NCBI GenBank assembly: GCA_963816155.1
Contig: CAWFJE010000011.1
Location: 310,001-374,000 of the forward strand
Direction of reading: 5' to 3'
DNA: 64,000 nucleotides
Source: JAXGXJ01 sp963816155
Lineage (GTDB): Bacteria > Actinomycetota > Thermoleophilia > RBG-16-64-13
Shown: one piece after another, positions 44,275 to 53,343 of the stretch
Numbering within the stretch: position 1 is the first letter of the stretch
Layout of the letters: the number at the start of each line of letters is the position of its first letter
The notes under the pieces: model-generated
Databases searched by the model: none
What the model was told of the DNA's origin: nothing
What the model saw: only the letters and a program-made list of their open reading frames with translations
Made by a program: the position numbers and the translations under genes

Positions 44275-44989
44275 GCCTGCGCTCCGCGAGTATCCCCTCG
44301 GCGTGGCGCAGGTCGAGGCGATCGGTGATCTTGAAGTTCTGCGGCGATCCTTCCACCAGCGCCACCCGGCCGCCGCGGCCTTCCACAAGCGAGGCGTCAT
44401 CTGTGGCCTCCGCCACCACCTCATCGGCCTGTCCGTAGGCGTCCATGAGTACCTGCCAGCGAAAGATCTGGGGCGTCTGAGCTCGGAAGAGTCGCGCGCG
44501 GTGCGGAGTGCTCTGCACCACACCCTGGTCGTCGACGATCTTGATCGTGTCCACACTGGGAACGGCCGGCACCACCCCGTCGAGTGACGGATCGGCCTCG
44601 AGAGCATCCAGGGCGCGCCTCACTTCGGCGCAGGTCACCAGAGGTCTGGCCCCGTCGTGCACTCCGACCAGGTCCCAGTCGCCCAGATCCATCAGGGCGC
44701 GCAGACCGTTGCGCACCGAGAACGGTCGCTTGCTGTCCCCGGCCACCACCCGTGCGACCTTCCCGATGTGCTCCACCTGGATCTCATCGGCGCAGTAGTC
44801 GACGTCTTCCATGTTGACGACCACCAGCAGGGTGTCGATCTCCGCACACGAACTGAGAGTGCTCAACGTCCTCTGCAGCATGGGGACGCCCAGCAAGGGA
44901 ACGTACTGCTTCGGCATCCCGGAATCGAGACGAGTCCCGTAGCCGGCCGCGGCCACCACCATAGCTAGGCTGAGACGTCTCTCCGCCAT
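44267..44989 (-). CDS. ispD: 2-C-methyl-D-erythritol 4-phosphate cytidylyltransferase
   Basis: 240 residues. AMVVAAAGYGTRLDSGMPKQY is the CTP-binding loop with its catalytic Lys, and VGVHDGARPLVT the Asp-Gly-Ala-Arg motif; TPQIFRWQVL and EGSPQNFKITDRLDL complete the family pattern. It makes CDP-methylerythritol. Follows the PIN/TRAM gene by 13 bases and is translationally coupled to ispF. Confidence 0.95.
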   Translation of the reverse strand: MAERRLSLAMVVAAAGYGTRLDSGMPKQYVPLLGVPMLQRTLSTLSSCAEIDTLLVVVNMEDVDYCADEIQVEHIGKVARVVAGDSKRPFSVRNGLRALMDLGDWDLVGVHDGARPLVTCAEVRRALDALEADPSLDGVVPAVPSVDTIKIVDDQGVVQSTPHRARLFRAQTPQIFRWQVLMDAYGQADEVVAEATDDASLVEGRGGRVALVEGSPQNFKITDRLDLRHAEGILAERRHE

Positions 44990-45002
44990 CCAGGTCTCCT
45001 CC

Positions 45003-46049
45003 TCAAGACGCCAGCCGCGTGAATATCATCCGGCCCGACGGGTTCTGCAGGACCGAGGTGACCTCCACCTCCACTTCCTCCCCCACCCGGTTCCGGCCCC
45101 CTTCGATCACCACCATGGTGCCATCCTCAAGGTAGGCCACGCCTTGATCCTCTTCCTTACCCTCGCGCAAGACCTTCACGCCCAGGCTCTCCCCCGGCAG
45201 CACGACTGCCTTGAGCGCGCTGGAGAGTTGATTCACGTTGAGTACCTCCACGCCCTGGATCTGCGCGAGCTTGTTGAGGTTGTAGTCCGTGGTGAGGATG
45301 CAGGCCTTCATTTCCTTCGCCAAGCGGATGAGCTTGGCATCGACCTCGGCTATGGTGGGAAAATCCCGCTCGATGATGATCGTTCTCTTGTAGGCCTCCT
45401 GCAGATGACGCACGGTCTCCAGCCCCCTGCGCCCCCGGGAGCGCTTGCCGGGCTCCGCCGAATCGGCGATGGACTGCAGTTCCTCCAGCACGAACCCGGG
45501 GACTATGAGATCACCCTCGAGAAAGCCCGTACTGACCACGTCACCGACCCGCCCGTCGATGATCACCGAGGTGTCAAGCACCTTGGGGCGCACAGAATGC
45601 TCTGTGCCCGGTTGTTCGAGGAGGCCTTTGAAACCCAGGAGACGGGCCATATCGGTATGACGCTTGTAACCCAGGTACGCGAACAGGTACCCGCTGACCG
45701 CGAAAAGGAGTGGCAGAAGATATGGTCCCACCACGGGCAGATCACGGACGGCGAGACCACCGAGGGCCGCGATGGCCAGCCCGATCAGCAGACCCAGAGT
45801 GGTGAAGATGAGCCCACTGGCCGTGACCAGCGAACTCGCCCGATCGAGCCGGCGGCCCAACCGGGTCACCGCGCGGCCCAGGAGACTACCGACGACGCCT
45901 CCCACTATGACCCCGGCCAGCACCACCAACGCAACGAGCAACCCGTGCCCAAAGGCGCCCAGCCCATCGTGCGGCAGGTAGACCATGGCCAACTCGTAGC
46001 CGACCACCCCTCCCACGAGGGCCATCAGCAACCTCAGCGCGAAGACCAT
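45003..46049 (-). CDS. Membrane PIN-TRAM domain protein (YacL type)
   Basis: 348 residues. Four hydrophobic N-terminal segments (e.g. GLLVALVVLAGVIVGGVVG, LIFTTLGLLIGLAIAALGG) anchor a cytoplasmic PIN domain beginning VLDTSVIIDGRVGDV, with further acidic residues in PGFVLEELQSIAD and ILTTDYNLNKLA. A TRAM RNA-binding domain closes the protein (EEVEVEVTSVLQNPSGRMIF). Homologues are YacL of Bacillus, presumed RNases. ATG 46049 starts two bases after the carD stop. RNA target unknown. Confidence 0.9.
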   Translation of the reverse strand: MVFALRLLMALVGGVVGYELAMVYLPHDGLGAFGHGLLVALVVLAGVIVGGVVGSLLGRAVTRLGRRLDRASSLVTASGLIFTTLGLLIGLAIAALGGLAVRDLPVVGPYLLPLLFAVSGYLFAYLGYKRHTDMARLLGFKGLLEQPGTEHSVRPKVLDTSVIIDGRVGDVVSTGFLEGDLIVPGFVLEELQSIADSAEPGKRSRGRRGLETVRHLQEAYKRTIIIERDFPTIAEVDAKLIRLAKEMKACILTTDYNLNKLAQIQGVEVLNVNQLSSALKAVVLPGESLGVKVLREGKEEDQGVAYLEDGTMVVIEGGRNRVGEEVEVEVTSVLQNPSGRMIFTRLAS

Positions 46050-46051
46050 CC

Positions 46052-46561
46052 CTATTGCCCTTCGCCCGCGCGGGTGCACATCTCCGCCAGGGCGCCGTCG
46101 AGGAGCTTCAGGGCCTCCCCCTCCTGGAGCCCCTTGGCGTACATGAGCTCCGAAGCAAGGATGCGCCTCACTTTGGCATACATCTGCTTCTCACCCGTAG
46201 ACAGCCCCTTGTCGTGGTCGCGCAGGGCGAGATTGCGGAGAACCTCGGCGATCTCCAGCGCATCGCCGGTCTTGATCTTGTCACGGTTGTGCCTGATGCG
46301 GTGGTTCCAGTTATCGGGCATGTGCGTGGCGTCGTCCAGCAGCACCGCGATCACCACATCCGCCATGTCATCGGAAATGATGGCCCGCAGACCGGTCTTC
46401 TCCGAGCCCTCAACGGGGACGGTGACCGTCATCCCGTCATGCAGCATCTGGATGAGGTAGCATCGACGCAGTTCGTCCCCCTCCCCCTGCTCCACGACGT
46501 CCATGACGCGCCCGGCCCCCAGATGAGGGTAGACCACAGTGTCACCGATGGCGAACATCAT
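46052..46561 (-). CDS. carD: CarD/CdnL-type RNA polymerase-binding regulator
   Basis: 169 residues. The N-terminal Tudor-like RNA-polymerase interaction domain begins FAIGDTVVYPHLGAGRV; the C-terminal helical DNA-binding domain contains WNHRIRHNRDKIKTGDALEI and ASELMYAKGL. CarD stabilises open promoter complexes, notably at rRNA promoters, in Actinobacteria and relatives. The start overlaps the disA stop as ATGA. Confidence 0.93.
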   Translation of the reverse strand: MMFAIGDTVVYPHLGAGRVMDVVEQGEGDELRRCYLIQMLHDGMTVTVPVEGSEKTGLRAIISDDMADVVIAVLLDDATHMPDNWNHRIRHNRDKIKTGDALEIAEVLRNLALRDHDKGLSTGEKQMYAKVRRILASELMYAKGLQEGEALKLLDGALAEMCTRAGEGQ

Positions 46562-47646
46562 CCGTACCGCTCGAGCAGGTTCAGCTCCCGCAGGCGGTTC
46601 AGACCCTCTTTGATGTCACGCGCCCGGGCCAACGTCACCCCCTCGATGGCAGCCAGTTCGTCCGGCGTCGCATCGATGACCTCGCTCAGGTGCCCGTAGT
46701 ACCCGATGAGCGTGACGATGACCTCTTGGGGAAGACGCGGGATCTTGCGCAGCATGCGGTAACCGCGGGGGCGCAGGTGTTTCTCCAACATGTCGATACA
46801 CGGTTCGTAACCGAGAATCTGACCGAGGCGGGCCAGGGAGAGAAGGTCGTCGGAGAGCAGGGCGCCGAGACCTTCCCGTGCCTCCTTCAGAGCCCCGACC
46901 GTCAACTCCGGCAGGTAGTCCGCAAGGAGCGCCTCACGATCTTCGCGCACGCGGAGCATCATCATCTCCAGTTGCAGCCGCACGAGACGCCCTTCCGTGC
47001 CCAACTCGATGATATAACGCTCGATCTCCTGCACGATCACCAGCACCATCTCAAGCCTCTGGACCACGCTGAGCACGTCGTGCAGAGTCACGGCGTCCTC
47101 GAACTCGAGCGCCGACAGCGATGTGGAGACGTGAGTGAGCCGCTCCTTGAACTTCTCCAGTGTTTGCAGGGCCTGGTTGGCGCTATCGAGGATGGTGCGC
47201 AGGTGCTCCATCACGTAGCGCATGTCTGACAGGTAGATGGTGACCACGTCACGGGCGGCAGAGATGGAGATAGCCAAGACATCGATCTGCTTGGCCACAC
47301 GTTCGGCCGTTCTATGGCGCGTGCCGGTCTCCTCGGACTCGATGGAAGCGTCGGGCATCAGTTGCACGTTGGCGTGCAGGATGCGTGTGCCTTGGCGATC
47401 CAGAAGGATGGCGCCGTCCATCTTCGCGAGCTCATAGAGAATCATGGGCGCCAGCTCGACGTCTATGTCGATGCCCCCGGAGATCATGGGCCTGATGTCG
47501 GCCTCATCGGCAAAGACCAGCAACGCACCCGTCCGGGCCCGCACGATGTTGTCGATGGCCCGCCGGATGGTGGTGCCGGGAGCGACCATCTCCAAGGCCT
47601 CTATGAGCCTCTCCTCGATCGCCGGGGGCCGTTTACCCACGTCCAC
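46558..47646 (-). CDS. disA: DNA integrity scanning diadenylate cyclase DisA
   Basis: 362 residues. Makes cyclic di-AMP from two ATP. The DAC domain has Asp77-Gly-Ala (KMDGAILLD) and Arg110-His-Arg (GTRHRTAER), both catalytic motifs. A helical spine follows, then a C-terminal helix-hairpin-helix DNA-binding domain (DELAAIEGVTLARARDIKEG). GTG 47646 overlaps the radA end, as in Bacillus, where RadA and DisA work together at branched DNA. Confidence 0.95.
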   Translation of the reverse strand: MDVGKRPPAIEERLIEALEMVAPGTTIRRAIDNIVRARTGALLVFADEADIRPMISGGIDIDVELAPMILYELAKMDGAILLDRQGTRILHANVQLMPDASIESEETGTRHRTAERVAKQIDVLAISISAARDVVTIYLSDMRYVMEHLRTILDSANQALQTLEKFKERLTHVSTSLSALEFEDAVTLHDVLSVVQRLEMVLVIVQEIERYIIELGTEGRLVRLQLEMMMLRVREDREALLADYLPELTVGALKEAREGLGALLSDDLLSLARLGQILGYEPCIDMLEKHLRPRGYRMLRKIPRLPQEVIVTLIGYYGHLSEVIDATPDELAAIEGVTLARARDIKEGLNRLRELNLLERYG

Positions 47647-49021
47647 TCCTCACACCCACAATGTTCACCGCCTCAGCGATGTCCGCCACCGCCGTCAGTC
47701 GTGTCGCTCCCAGATCCAATCCCGCGCGTACCAGTTCGTCGGCGTTTCGAGCCGGGAGGAGGATCCTCTCGAACCCCCGCCGAGCCAGCTCCTGCACGCG
47801 CTTCTCCGCCTGCAGGACGTAGCGCACCTTGCCCGTGAGACTGATCTCACCGAGAGCCGCCACGCCCCCGTCCATGTCGGCATCCTTCCATGACGACACC
47901 ACCGCCAGTGCTACGGCAAGGTCGGCGCACGGGTCCTCGATCACAAGTCCCCCTGCAACATTAACAAAGATGTCGCACTTGAGAAGCGGCAGACGTGCCC
48001 GTCGGCTGAGCACGGCCACGATCATGGCCAATCTGTTGCGGTCCACCCCCCGAGCCACCCTCTGAGGCATAGCCAGATTGCTGGGCGCCACCAGCGCCTG
48101 CACCTCGGCCAACAGGCAGCGCGTTCCTTCCATGACCGGGGCGACGGCCGAACCCGAACGAAGCTCCCCGTCTTCGAGGAATACAGAGGAAGGATCGGCC
48201 ACCTCCACAAGCCCTTGCTCCGCCATCTGGAAGACCCCCACCTCGTTGGTGGAGCCGAAACGGTTCTTGATCCCCCGCAGGATGCGGAAGGGCTGGGCGC
48301 GCTCGCCTTCGAAGGAGAGGACCGCGTCCACCATGTGCTCCAGCACTCTCGGCCCGGCCAATTCGCCATCCTTGGTGACGTGTCCCACCAGGATGAGAGC
48401 GATGTTGCAGGTCTTCGCCACCCGTAGAAGCCTGCCGGCAGCGTCGCGGATCTGCGCCACCGATCCGGGCGTGGAACCCAGTTCGGGCGACCACAGCGTC
48501 TGCACCGAGTCGACCACACACACAGCGGGGCGCAGCTGCTCGAGACAGGCCACCACCGCTTCACTCTGCGTCTCGCTCAGTAGACGGAGGCGGCTGCTAC
48601 TCCCGTCCAAACGATTGCTGCGCAGCTTCACCTGGGCGACGGATTCCTCCCCTGAGACAAGCAGGGCGGAGACCCCGGAAGCCTCCATGCGCAGCAGGGC
48701 CTGTAGGAGGAGCGTGCTCTTGCCCACTCCAGGTTCGCCTCCCAGAAGGACCACCGAGCCGGCCACCAGTCCCCCGCCCAGCACCCGGTTCAGCTCTCCC
48801 AACCCCGTGTCGATACGGACGTGGGAACCCGGATCGACGTCGGCCAGAGCGACAGGAACGGGCGCCGCGGGCACGAGTCCCACCCTACGGAGCGATGATC
48901 CGACGCCCGGCGCCTCTTCCACTATGGTATTCCACTCACCGCATCCGGGGCACTTGCCCAGCCACCCAGGCGATGCGTGACCGCACTCCCGGCACACGAA
49001 AGAACTCTTGCCCCGCGGCAT
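47633..49021 (-). CDS. radA: DNA repair protein RadA (Sms)
   Basis: 462 residues. An N-terminal zinc finger (CRECGHASPGWLGKCPGCGE), Walker A GGEPGVGKSTLLLQ, the RadA-specific KNRFGSTNEVGVFQM, and a C-terminal Lon-protease-like domain (LARRGFERILLPARNADEL). It is a branch-migration helicase in homologous recombination. All key motifs are intact. It lies 15 bases after clpC. Confidence 0.95.
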   Translation of the reverse strand: MPRGKSSFVCRECGHASPGWLGKCPGCGEWNTIVEEAPGVGSSLRRVGLVPAAPVPVALADVDPGSHVRIDTGLGELNRVLGGGLVAGSVVLLGGEPGVGKSTLLLQALLRMEASGVSALLVSGEESVAQVKLRSNRLDGSSSRLRLLSETQSEAVVACLEQLRPAVCVVDSVQTLWSPELGSTPGSVAQIRDAAGRLLRVAKTCNIALILVGHVTKDGELAGPRVLEHMVDAVLSFEGERAQPFRILRGIKNRFGSTNEVGVFQMAEQGLVEVADPSSVFLEDGELRSGSAVAPVMEGTRCLLAEVQALVAPSNLAMPQRVARGVDRNRLAMIVAVLSRRARLPLLKCDIFVNVAGGLVIEDPCADLAVALAVVSSWKDADMDGGVAALGEISLTGKVRYVLQAEKRVQELARRGFERILLPARNADELVRAGLDLGATRLTAVADIAEAVNIVGVRSGRG

Positions 49022-49036
49022 CGGCCGCAGCCCCGA

Positions 49037-51529
49037 CTAGCCGGTCTCGTCAGCTACGAGGACCTCAGGCACGCCCGGGATGACCTCGACGATGGCCAGA
49101 TGGTCTTCTTCCTGGTCCAGCAGCACCGTACTCCCCGCGGGGAAGCGTCCCGACAGCACCTCTTCGGCCAGCAGGTCCTCGACCTGCGACTGGATGGCAC
49201 GACGAAGGGGCCGCGCGCCCATGGTGGGATCGTAGCCCACTTCCACGAGCAGCGACTTGGCCGCCGGCGTGAGAGCAAGGCCGATCTCGCGATCTTTCAG
49301 CTGCTCTTCCACCCGTGCCAGCATGAGATCGACGATGGAGGTGATCTCTTCTCGGGAAAGCTTGTGGAAGACGATGACTTCATCCACGCGGTTGAGGAAC
49401 TCAGGCCGGAAGACCTTCTTGAGCTCGCCTGTCACACGGGACTTCATCTCGTCGTACTGCAGGCCACCCTCGGCCACGGCTTCGCCGAAACCCAGCACCT
49501 GGCCCTTGGAGATGATCGAGGCCCCGATGTTGGAGGTCATGATGATGATAGCATTGCGAAAGTCGACCGTGCGCCCTTGGGCGTCGGTCAGCCGACCATC
49601 TTCCAGGATCTGCAGGAGGATGTTGAACACGTCCGGGTGCGCTTTCTCGATCTCGTCCAGTAGCACGACCGAGTAGGGCCGGCGACGCACAGACTCGGTG
49701 AGCTGTCCTCCCTCTTCGTAGCCCACGTATCCCGGCGGAGAGCCCACCAGGCGGCTGACGGCATGCTTCTCCATGAACTCCGACATGTCCACTTGGATGA
49801 GGGCCGCCTCGTCACCGAAGAGGAACTCAGCCAACGTGCGCGCCAGCTCTGTCTTGCCCACGCCCGAGGGACCCAGGAAGATGAACGAGCCCGACGGCCG
49901 GTGCGGGTCCTTGAGTCCGGCGCGCGAACGCCGGATAGCACGGGAGACCGAACGCACGGCCTCATCCTGCCCCATGACGCGCTTGTGGAGAGATTCCTCC
50001 ATACGCAGGAGACGATGCGTCTCGGCCTCGGTAAGCTTGGTCACCGGGATGCCGGTCCACATGGCCGTGACTTCACCGATCTCCTCTTCGCCGATGGAGA
50101 TCTCGACCGCCCCGTCGTTCTCCTGCCACTTGTCCTCCAGTTCCCGGCGACGGTTGAGCAGCTTCCTCTCCCTATCGCGCAGGGATGCGGCCTTCTCGAA
50201 GTCCTGGACCTCGATGGCCCCCTCCTTCTCCCGCCGCACCTCGAGGATAGCCGCCTCGACCTCTTTCAGGTCCGGGGAGGCACACATGTTCTGGATGCGC
50301 TTGCGCGACGCGGCTTCGTCGACCAGATCGACGGCTTTGTCGGGCAGGAAGCGGTCGCTGATATAGCGGTCGGCCAGGTAGGCCGCGGCGTCGAGAGCCT
50401 CGTCGGTGATGCGGACGTGATGGTGCGCTTCATAGCGCTCACGCAGTCCGGCGAGGATCTTCTTGGTCTCCTCGACGGTGGGTTCCTTGACGAGTATCTT
50501 CTGGAAGCGGCGCTCGAGCGCTGCGTCCTTGGCCAGATGTTTGCGGTATTCGTCCATGGTGGTGGCCCCGATGGTCTGGATCTCCCCTCGCGCCAATGCC
50601 GGCTTGAGGATGGAGGCCGCGTCGATGGCGCCCTCAGCGGCTCCGGCGCCCACCAGGTTATGTATCTCGTCGATGAAGAGGATGATGTCGCCCCGCTCCG
50701 AGATCTCCTTCATGACCTTCTTGAGACGCTCCTCGAACTCACCCCTGTATTTGGAGCCGGCCACCAACGCGCCCAAATCGAGGGTGTAGATCTGCTTGTC
50801 CTTGAGCAGGCCGGGCACATCGTTCTTGGCGATGCGCTGAGCGAGGCCTTCTACCACGGCCGTCTTACCCACACCGGGTTCGCCGACCAGCACAGGGTTG
50901 TTCTTGGTGCGCCTGGACAAGATCTGCATGACCCGCTCGATCTCGATCTCGCGCCCTATGACGGGGTCGAGCTTGTCCTCCTCCGCGTACCGCGTGAGGT
51001 TGCGACCGAACTGATCGAGCACCTTGGAGCTCTTGCGATCCTTGCCCTCGGCCGCGACGGCCTCCGTCGAGCCACGCGCCGGGCGCTTCGCAGGACCGGC
51101 GAGGACTCGCATGACTTCTTGGCGCACACGCTCCACGTCCACATCGAGATCAGCCAGGATGCGCGCCGCCACGCCTTCGGTCTCTCGAGCTAGGCCGAGG
51201 AGGATGTGCTCGGTGCCGATGTAGTTGTGCCCCAGCGATAGAGCCTCGCGCAGAGCGAGTTCGAGCACCTTCTTCGCCCGGGGTGTGAAGGGTATCTGCC
51301 CCTGGGACTCGTGTTCGCCCTCACCCACGATGCGGGCGACCTCGCCCCTCACTTCCTCCAGACTGACCTCCAGCGAGCCCAACACGCGCGATGCCACGCC
51401 GTCGGCCTCACGCAGCAGGCCCAAGAGGAGATGCTCTGTACCGATGTAGTTGTGATGGAGGTTTCTCGCCTCTTCTTGGGCGAGGACCACCACCTGCCTG
51501 GCTCTCTCAGTGAATCTCTCGAACATCAT
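49037..51529 (-). CDS. clpC: ClpC-type AAA+ unfoldase of the Clp protease
   Basis: 830 residues. Duplicated N-terminal domain with both YIGTEHLLLG and YIGTEHILLG, whose glutamates are the phosphoarginine-pocket residues of Bacillus ClpC (E32, E106). AAA-1 Walker A is GEPGVGKTAVVEG; a UVR-type middle domain follows (VQDFEKAASLRDRERKLL); AAA-2 Walker A is GPSGVGKTELART, with GYVGYEEGGQLTE as pore loop. It feeds ClpP. Coupled downstream of mcsA-mcsB, but no ctsR repressor gene is present here. Confidence 0.96.
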   Translation of the reverse strand: MMFERFTERARQVVVLAQEEARNLHHNYIGTEHLLLGLLREADGVASRVLGSLEVSLEEVRGEVARIVGEGEHESQGQIPFTPRAKKVLELALREALSLGHNYIGTEHILLGLARETEGVAARILADLDVDVERVRQEVMRVLAGPAKRPARGSTEAVAAEGKDRKSSKVLDQFGRNLTRYAEEDKLDPVIGREIEIERVMQILSRRTKNNPVLVGEPGVGKTAVVEGLAQRIAKNDVPGLLKDKQIYTLDLGALVAGSKYRGEFEERLKKVMKEISERGDIILFIDEIHNLVGAGAAEGAIDAASILKPALARGEIQTIGATTMDEYRKHLAKDAALERRFQKILVKEPTVEETKKILAGLRERYEAHHHVRITDEALDAAAYLADRYISDRFLPDKAVDLVDEAASRKRIQNMCASPDLKEVEAAILEVRREKEGAIEVQDFEKAASLRDRERKLLNRRRELEDKWQENDGAVEISIGEEEIGEVTAMWTGIPVTKLTEAETHRLLRMEESLHKRVMGQDEAVRSVSRAIRRSRAGLKDPHRPSGSFIFLGPSGVGKTELARTLAEFLFGDEAALIQVDMSEFMEKHAVSRLVGSPPGYVGYEEGGQLTESVRRRPYSVVLLDEIEKAHPDVFNILLQILEDGRLTDAQGRTVDFRNAIIIMTSNIGASIISKGQVLGFGEAVAEGGLQYDEMKSRVTGELKKVFRPEFLNRVDEVIVFHKLSREEITSIVDLMLARVEEQLKDREIGLALTPAAKSLLVEVGYDPTMGARPLRRAIQSQVEDLLAEEVLSGRFPAGSTVLLDQEEDHLAIVEVIPGVPEVLVADETG

Positions 51530-51541
51530 GGCTCTCTCCTG

Positions 51542-52552
51542 TCACCGCACCACAGCCGCCGCGAAGACTTCGCGGAGGACCTGGGCTCGGATGTTGTCGA
51601 TCTCTGGATCTTCGAGACTGCCGGAGTTGGAATCCATGTGCTCCACGATGAGGTGGGCCGGCTGTAGCCGTTGCATCAGGTTGAACGCCAGAACCCCGTT
51701 CATTCCCGGCACTTCCGCCACGCCCAGCTCGACGCCGACATCCGCGGCGGATATGACATTGACGGCCTCCGCAAAGGATACGTTCCGGGCGTGCTGTGCC
51801 ACACCTATGGCCCGGCCGATATGGTCTTTCACCTGCATAGGGTTGGATCGGAACAGCATCTTCCTCACCGATCGCTCTTTCTCCAATATCTCGACTGAGA
51901 CCTCTTCTATATCCTGTATCGTTTCCCTCTCTGGTTTACCCTGACGGCCCAGGTTTGAGACCTGGACCACGCCGCCCGCTCCTCCCCACAGAGGAGCAAG
52001 GCCGAGACCCGCGTCCAGAAGATCGAGAGCGATCCCCGGCAGCCTCCCTGCAAAAGTCAGCGCAGGCGCGTGTAGAGTGGCGTAAGCCCGCAGGCCTGTG
52101 CCCGCCTGCTCAGGATGACTGGTGAGATAGCCCCACTGCGCATCGAAAGCGTAGGCCGCGGTCTCCTCAAGCCGATCGTCGAGCAGGCTGAGCAGCGACC
52201 ACAGGAAGGGCAGTTGATCCCCCACCCGAAAGCCGAGCAGCCGCAGGTGGTCCTCCCCGTTGATCTCCAGCGAGGCCTCGTCTTTGCCGTAGATGGCGAG
52301 ACCGCGTCCGGCCCCCGTGATGTCTGCGAAGCGAGGCGTCATGAGCCCCCGTTCAACCAGGTGGGCCACCTCAATACTCGACAAGTCGCCGAGTTCCACG
52401 ACCCGCCATCCGTCGCCACCTTCGGAAACGAGCGCATCGAGCACCTGCTCGCGCAATTCCTCCAGGGCATCAGCCTCTTCGGCGTGCGGAAAGCGCAGAC
52501 CCGCCTGGTTCCGCGAGAGGCCCAGGCCGCATGCGGTGACAGCGGTGCTCAC
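51542..52552 (-). CDS. mcsB: McsB-like protein, probable catalytically dead arginine kinase
   Basis: 336 residues aligning along its length with protein-arginine kinase McsB (GYLTS..., GTGLRA, LPGI..., QERSVR-like EKERSVR). Against Bacillus McsB the active-site positions are changed: the two ATP-binding Arg of SSRIRLARN are Gly9 and Gly11 (ACGLGLSRN); NEEDH is NGEDH (Gly99); the catalytic Cys of LTSCPTN is His146 (LTSHPEQ); the Arg and Glu of VRGIYGEG are Ala186 and Gly (LAPLWGG). The C-terminal RDxxRA motif reads IDNIRA. GTG 52552 overlaps the mcsA stop (GTGA). The open frame is undamaged, which argues for a selected non-kinase role. Confidence 0.88.
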   Translation of the reverse strand: MSTAVTACGLGLSRNQAGLRFPHAEEADALEELREQVLDALVSEGGDGWRVVELGDLSSIEVAHLVERGLMTPRFADITGAGRGLAIYGKDEASLEINGEDHLRLLGFRVGDQLPFLWSLLSLLDDRLEETAAYAFDAQWGYLTSHPEQAGTGLRAYATLHAPALTFAGRLPGIALDLLDAGLGLAPLWGGAGGVVQVSNLGRQGKPERETIQDIEEVSVEILEKERSVRKMLFRSNPMQVKDHIGRAIGVAQHARNVSFAEAVNVISAADVGVELGVAEVPGMNGVLAFNLMQRLQPAHLIVEHMDSNSGSLEDPEIDNIRAQVLREVFAAAVVR

Positions 52553-53127
52553 CGGCCACCCTCCTCAAGGTCTCGCGCCAGATCGGCGAGCCGGTCGCGA
52601 ACACCGGCAGCCTCCTCGAAGCGTTCGGTGCGCACCAGTTCGCTCAGCATGCGAGTGAGACGAGTGACTTCGTGATGAAGCGACTCAGACGCCGATCCCT
52701 TCTGCGGTACCTTGCCCAGGTGCTCGACAGGATCGGTATCCTCCTGGACGGCGCCCCAGAGCTGCTCGCCGAAGACCTGGTAGCACACGGGACACCCCAC
52801 GAGGCCCGTCTCCTTGAGATCGGCCAGCGTCGTGCCACACACGGTGCAGACCCGACTCTCTTCGGGGCCCGGGACGGATGCCGGATTCTCGTCGCGCGGT
52901 CTCGTCCCCGCTATCTGGCGCAGAGCCGCGGGGACCGCCAGCACCAGCGAGATGCCCTCTGTCTCTCCGGCCAGGTCCTCGGCGCACTGGTGACAGAGAC
53001 GAGTGTGAGTCACCGCGCCATCCTGAACGCGCAGGAGATGGATGACAGCGCCCTCTTCTCCGCACATCTCGCATATGGCAGAGTCGTCGGCGTCTATATG
53101 TAAGCCGGGTGATTCTTCTGCAAACAC
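52549..53127 (-). CDS. mcsA: McsA, zinc-finger partner of McsB/ClpC
   Basis: 192 residues. Two zinc-finger halves, CEMCGEEG...CHQC and CTVCGTTLAD...CPVC, and a C-terminal UVR coiled domain (LVRTERFEEAAGVRDRLADL). In Bacillus McsA activates McsB and helps control CtsR and ClpC. Its zinc ligands and UVR domain are complete here even though the partner kinase looks inactive. First gene of the mcsA-mcsB-clpC-radA-disA string. Confidence 0.92.
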   Translation of the reverse strand: MFAEESPGLHIDADDSAICEMCGEEGAVIHLLRVQDGAVTHTRLCHQCAEDLAGETEGISLVLAVPAALRQIAGTRPRDENPASVPGPEESRVCTVCGTTLADLKETGLVGCPVCYQVFGEQLWGAVQEDTDPVEHLGKVPQKGSASESLHHEVTRLTRMLSELVRTERFEEAAGVRDRLADLARDLEEGGR

Positions 53128-53266
53128 CCGAGGCCTCCTCTGGGACCGCGACCGGACGCACCGGCCGGTTCTTCCGACACGTTACAGAAGCGATTTAGCA
53201 ATCGGCCGTCGTGCCGGGAAACGCCCTCGAAGCCACCGGCCGAAGCCGGTAACCACTGGGCAAAGT

Positions 53267-53297
53267 TTAGCATAACCCGCCTGTCGGACAGGCGAAA
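53267..53297 (-). promoter_or_regulatory. Promoter region of mcsA with a palindromic candidate operator
   Basis: On the minus strand TATGCT (53269-53274) can act as -10. Directly upstream lies the palindrome CGCCTGTC-C-GACAGGCG (53278-53294), eight paired bases each side, occupying the -10/-35 spacer. No good -35 is seen. A 6-bp hairpin with a TTCG loop (53235-53250) follows in the leader. No CtsR-type direct repeat or CIRCE element is visible. Confidence 0.45.
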
Positions 53298-53343
53298 CGG
53301 AGTCTCGGCAAATACCCCCGGGGGCAGTTTGCAGACCTCTGGA

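Noticed and set aside
49763..51193. 476-codon plus-strand open frame
   Set aside because: Antisense of clpC; codon-position bias of the real gene keeps this frame open.
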